A program made the position numbers and the translations under genes. Below are positions 38,356-40,000 of a stretch of DNA of 40,000 nucleotides, piece by piece (the first letter of the stretch is position 1; each line of letters starts with the position of its first letter). This DNA is from Bacillota bacterium. GTDB lineage: Bacteria > Eremiobacterota > SpSt-956 > JAKJGF01. The notes beneath the pieces were generated by a model. The model was not told the origin of the DNA. It saw only the letters and a list, made by a program, of their open reading frames with translations, and made no database searches. The stretch covers positions 1 to 40,000 of the forward strand of contig JAKPQU010000390.1 of NCBI GenBank assembly GCA_029555925.1, read 5' to 3'.

Positions 38356-39444
38356 TTACCTGTAGCGGTACGTCTTCTTCTGTATAAGTACCTTAATATT
38401 TCCAAGCCCTCTTTCGTCTATTAGCCTGTTGAGGCCATTTAACTCACTGTTATAGTCCAGTAAATTCATAGTGGTTTTATCAAGGGCTTTTATTCTTTTT
38501 TCTATGCCGAGAGAGAGGAGAAAATCTCTCTGAGTGGTATATTCTTCTACTGTCAGTCCTGACTCTTCCCCACCTCTTATCAAAGGAGAAAAATTCACAT
38601 GACATGTTATATCCTGATATCCGGGTCTGACAAATGGTTTTCTATTGAATGTATGTTTATAAAAACACATGAGAGTGCCATCTTTTTTATCAGGAATATC
38701 TTCTTCATTATATCCATAATCTATTGTTAATATATAGCCTTCGGCAAGAGATTCCGCTGCTTTTCTTATCCAGGTGACAGAAGCCGGATTTATCTCTATC
38801 CTGCTACATGGAGGAAGATTCTTTATATATGGAGTAATTTCTATTGACGGACTACCATATGCTTCTATAAATTCTCCGTCTTTAACGGTAACAAAAACTT
38901 CTTCCGCTCTATCCCCTCTACAGGTAATTACATGAACAGGAAAAGCATCAAAAAGTTCATTGGATATAAAACATCCTTTTACCTGTTTCAGAGGTAAGAA
39001 AAAATCTTTATATATACACTGAGAAATTTTATTATCATTCAATTCTATATAATTAAGATTTAAAATAACATAATGGATGGAGTCATAAAAATCAGGATGT
39101 ACCAGTGCACAGTTCAATATCTGACGACATAAAGTACCGTCTCCGGGCCCCGTTTCTACTATAAAAAAATCTTCCGGTTTTCCCATATGGTCCCACATAA
39201 ACAGTAACTTCTCTGCTATAAGCTCTCCGAAAGCTCTATGAATTTTCGGTGATGTCAAATAATCATTGTAAAGGGACATGTCACGACTTGTATAATATCC
39301 CAGGGCCGGATAATAGAGGACTATGTCCATGAATCTCGCAAAGGTTATCCTGCCATTGGTTTCTATTTCACTGCAGAGGATTTTTTTTAGTTCTGCCGAG
39401 CGGGGATAAAAATAATCATAATACTCTTCCCTGTAGTCTTTCAT
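38356..39444 (-). CDS. MidA/NDUFAF7-family SAM-dependent methyltransferase
   Basis: 362 aa. The family (COG1565) includes mitochondrial NDUFAF7, which methylates an arginine of complex I; bacterial substrates are largely unknown. The N-terminal ITFARFMDIVLYYPALGYYT is diagnostic, as is the SAM-binding ETGPGDGTLCRQIL. SNELFDAFPVHVI and LTIDYGYNEEDIPDKKDGTL follow in the usual order. The C-terminal NFSPLIRGGEESGLTVEEYTTQRDFLLSLGI also fits. The ATG lies 3 bp after the stop of the polyprenyl synthetase gene, so the two form an operon on the minus strand. Confidence 0.88.
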   Translation of the reverse strand: MKDYREEYYDYFYPRSAELKKILCSEIETNGRITFARFMDIVLYYPALGYYTSRDMSLYNDYLTSPKIHRAFGELIAEKLLFMWDHMGKPEDFFIVETGPGDGTLCRQILNCALVHPDFYDSIHYVILNLNYIELNDNKISQCIYKDFFLPLKQVKGCFISNELFDAFPVHVITCRGDRAEEVFVTVKDGEFIEAYGSPSIEITPYIKNLPPCSRIEINPASVTWIRKAAESLAEGYILTIDYGYNEEDIPDKKDGTLMCFYKHTFNRKPFVRPGYQDITCHVNFSPLIRGGEESGLTVEEYTTQRDFLLSLGIEKRIKALDKTTMNLLDYNSELNGLNRLIDERGLGNIKVLIQKKTYRYR

Positions 39445-39447
39445 AAG

Positions 39448-40000
39448 TCAGAGGTTCTCTCTTATGTTATGTACCAGATTACATAACATCTCTTTTTCAT
39501 CAGATGTTCTGAGAGGAAGTATATAATTTCTGGCAGAATTAACATAATTTGCCATCTTCATAGATGTATACTCATGGCCATTATACCTGTAAATAATTGA
39601 TTTTATATGTTCTGCACTTGTAAGAGCACATGATGAATAAACATCAGATAAAATTTCTTTATCTTCCTTACCGGCTATTTTGTAAGTATATATTAAAGGA
39701 AGAGACAGGGTGAAATCATAAATATCTGTTCCGAGATGATTCACATCAAAAAGATCCTGTGACAACTGAAAAGCTATGCCTGTATCTCTGCCGTAATTTC
39801 TCATCATGTCTGTTTCTTCATCTTTAGCACCTGTAATTATGGCGCCTGCCATGGCAGAAACAGATGTAATGGAAGCGAAGCCTTTTTCTATTGTATATAT
39901 ATAATCTCTTTCTTCCGTATCAAGGGAACTGCTTAATTTTAATTTCAACAGTCCCCCTTCACACATACTCAATATGGCATTGATAACAGGTCCATATATA
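39448..40000 (-). CDS. Polyprenyl diphosphate synthase, C-terminal part (runs off the right edge)
   Basis: The frame is open to the window end; about 184 residues are visible. Trans-prenyltransferases build the long isoprenoid diphosphates used for quinones or lipid carriers. YIYTIEKGFASITSVSAMAGAIITGA corresponds to the KTA/GA segment after the first Asp-rich motif. GIAFQLSQDLFDV corresponds to the second Asp-rich motif FQxxDDxLD, but here its first Asp is Gln. SLPLIYTYK corresponds to the conserved TLPLIYAL. The first Asp-rich motif lies outside the window. Loss of one Asp could change activity or mark a non-catalytic subunit of a heteromeric synthase. The MidA gene follows 3 bp downstream. 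Confidence 0.8.
   Translation of the reverse strand, partial: IYGPVINAILSMCEGGLLKLKLSSSLDTEERDYIYTIEKGFASITSVSAMAGAIITGAKDEETDMMRNYGRDTGIAFQLSQDLFDVNHLGTDIYDFTLSLPLIYTYKIAGKEDKEILSDVYSSCALTSAEHIKSIIYRYNGHEYTSMKMANYVNSARNYILPLRTSDEKEMLCNLVHNIRENL

Noticed and set aside
1..40000. tRNA, rRNA or recognisable riboswitch
   Set aside because: No cloverleaf, rRNA core or known aptamer sequence was found on either strand by reading; a covariance-model search would be needed to exclude small RNAs.

Overview
The window is a gene-dense stretch of an AT-rich genome, most likely an uncultivated Gram-negative-type (diderm) bacterium. An LptC-like gene points to an outer membrane with lipopolysaccharide export. 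There are many type IV pilus / type II secretion-like parts, two-component regulators and two Rpn-type PD-(D/E)XK genes. The phenylalanyl-tRNA synthetase is the short archaeal/eukaryotic type, which among bacteria is known mainly from spirochaetes and a few other lineages. The sequence alone does not name the phylum.

Layout. 1-4.4 kb: end of a low-complexity Met/Ser/Pro then Gln/Gly-rich protein, a receiver-histidine kinase fusion, and a convergent secreted protein with four PsbP-like repeats. 4.6-10.1 kb: two Rpn-family genes, a secreted EF-hand-type protein whose start looks frameshifted, a secreted protein of unknown function, and an OmpR-type regulator. 10.3-13.6 kb and 15.3-19.9 kb: two similarly ordered sets of pseudopilins (PilV-like, PilW-like, large PilX/GspK-like), the second also with a small membrane protein and a GspH/FimT-like pseudopilin. 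Between them (13.6-15.3 kb) lies an island of debris: broken genes, dispersed repeats and a MITE. 20.0-21.8 kb: a PhoR-like kinase on the minus strand. 22.0-25.3 kb: pheS-pheT. 25.5-29.5 kb: a secreted DA1-like protein (zinc fingers plus HExxH peptidase), a FUN14 membrane protein, and an lptC-like gene coupled to a cell-wall amidase. 30.0-36.2 kb: two PilT-family ATPases, leucyl aminopeptidase, then a CheY-like regulator with a PilB/GspE-like protein that has lost every visible nucleotide-binding motif. 36.3-40 kb: a degenerate histidine kinase, a YkgJ-type cysteine cluster protein, a small lipoprotein, and a polyprenyl synthetase-MidA methyltransferase pair.

The most distinctive feature is in the intergenic DNA. 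Many gaps carry short tandem arrays with a strict 7-bp period and consensus CGTNACG, an odd palindrome. Around the gene nearest each array their orientation is not random: units read with central G/A (TGA/TAA) at the 3' side and with C/T at the 5' side. Several genes take their stop codon from such heptamers. Arrays of this kind also sit inside a 127-141 bp MITE with imperfect terminal inverted repeats and a TA target duplication. One MITE copy is nested in a second dispersed repeat whose empty version is present 8 kb away, and the two MITE copies differ in length by exactly two heptamers. Two other heptamer families occur at 25.3-25.5 kb.

The second candidate for something new is the pilus-regulation block: a CheY-like protein, a dead PilB-like pseudo-ATPase, a zinc-ribbon PilT paralog lacking its His box, and a pseudokinase-like sensor, all within 7 kb.
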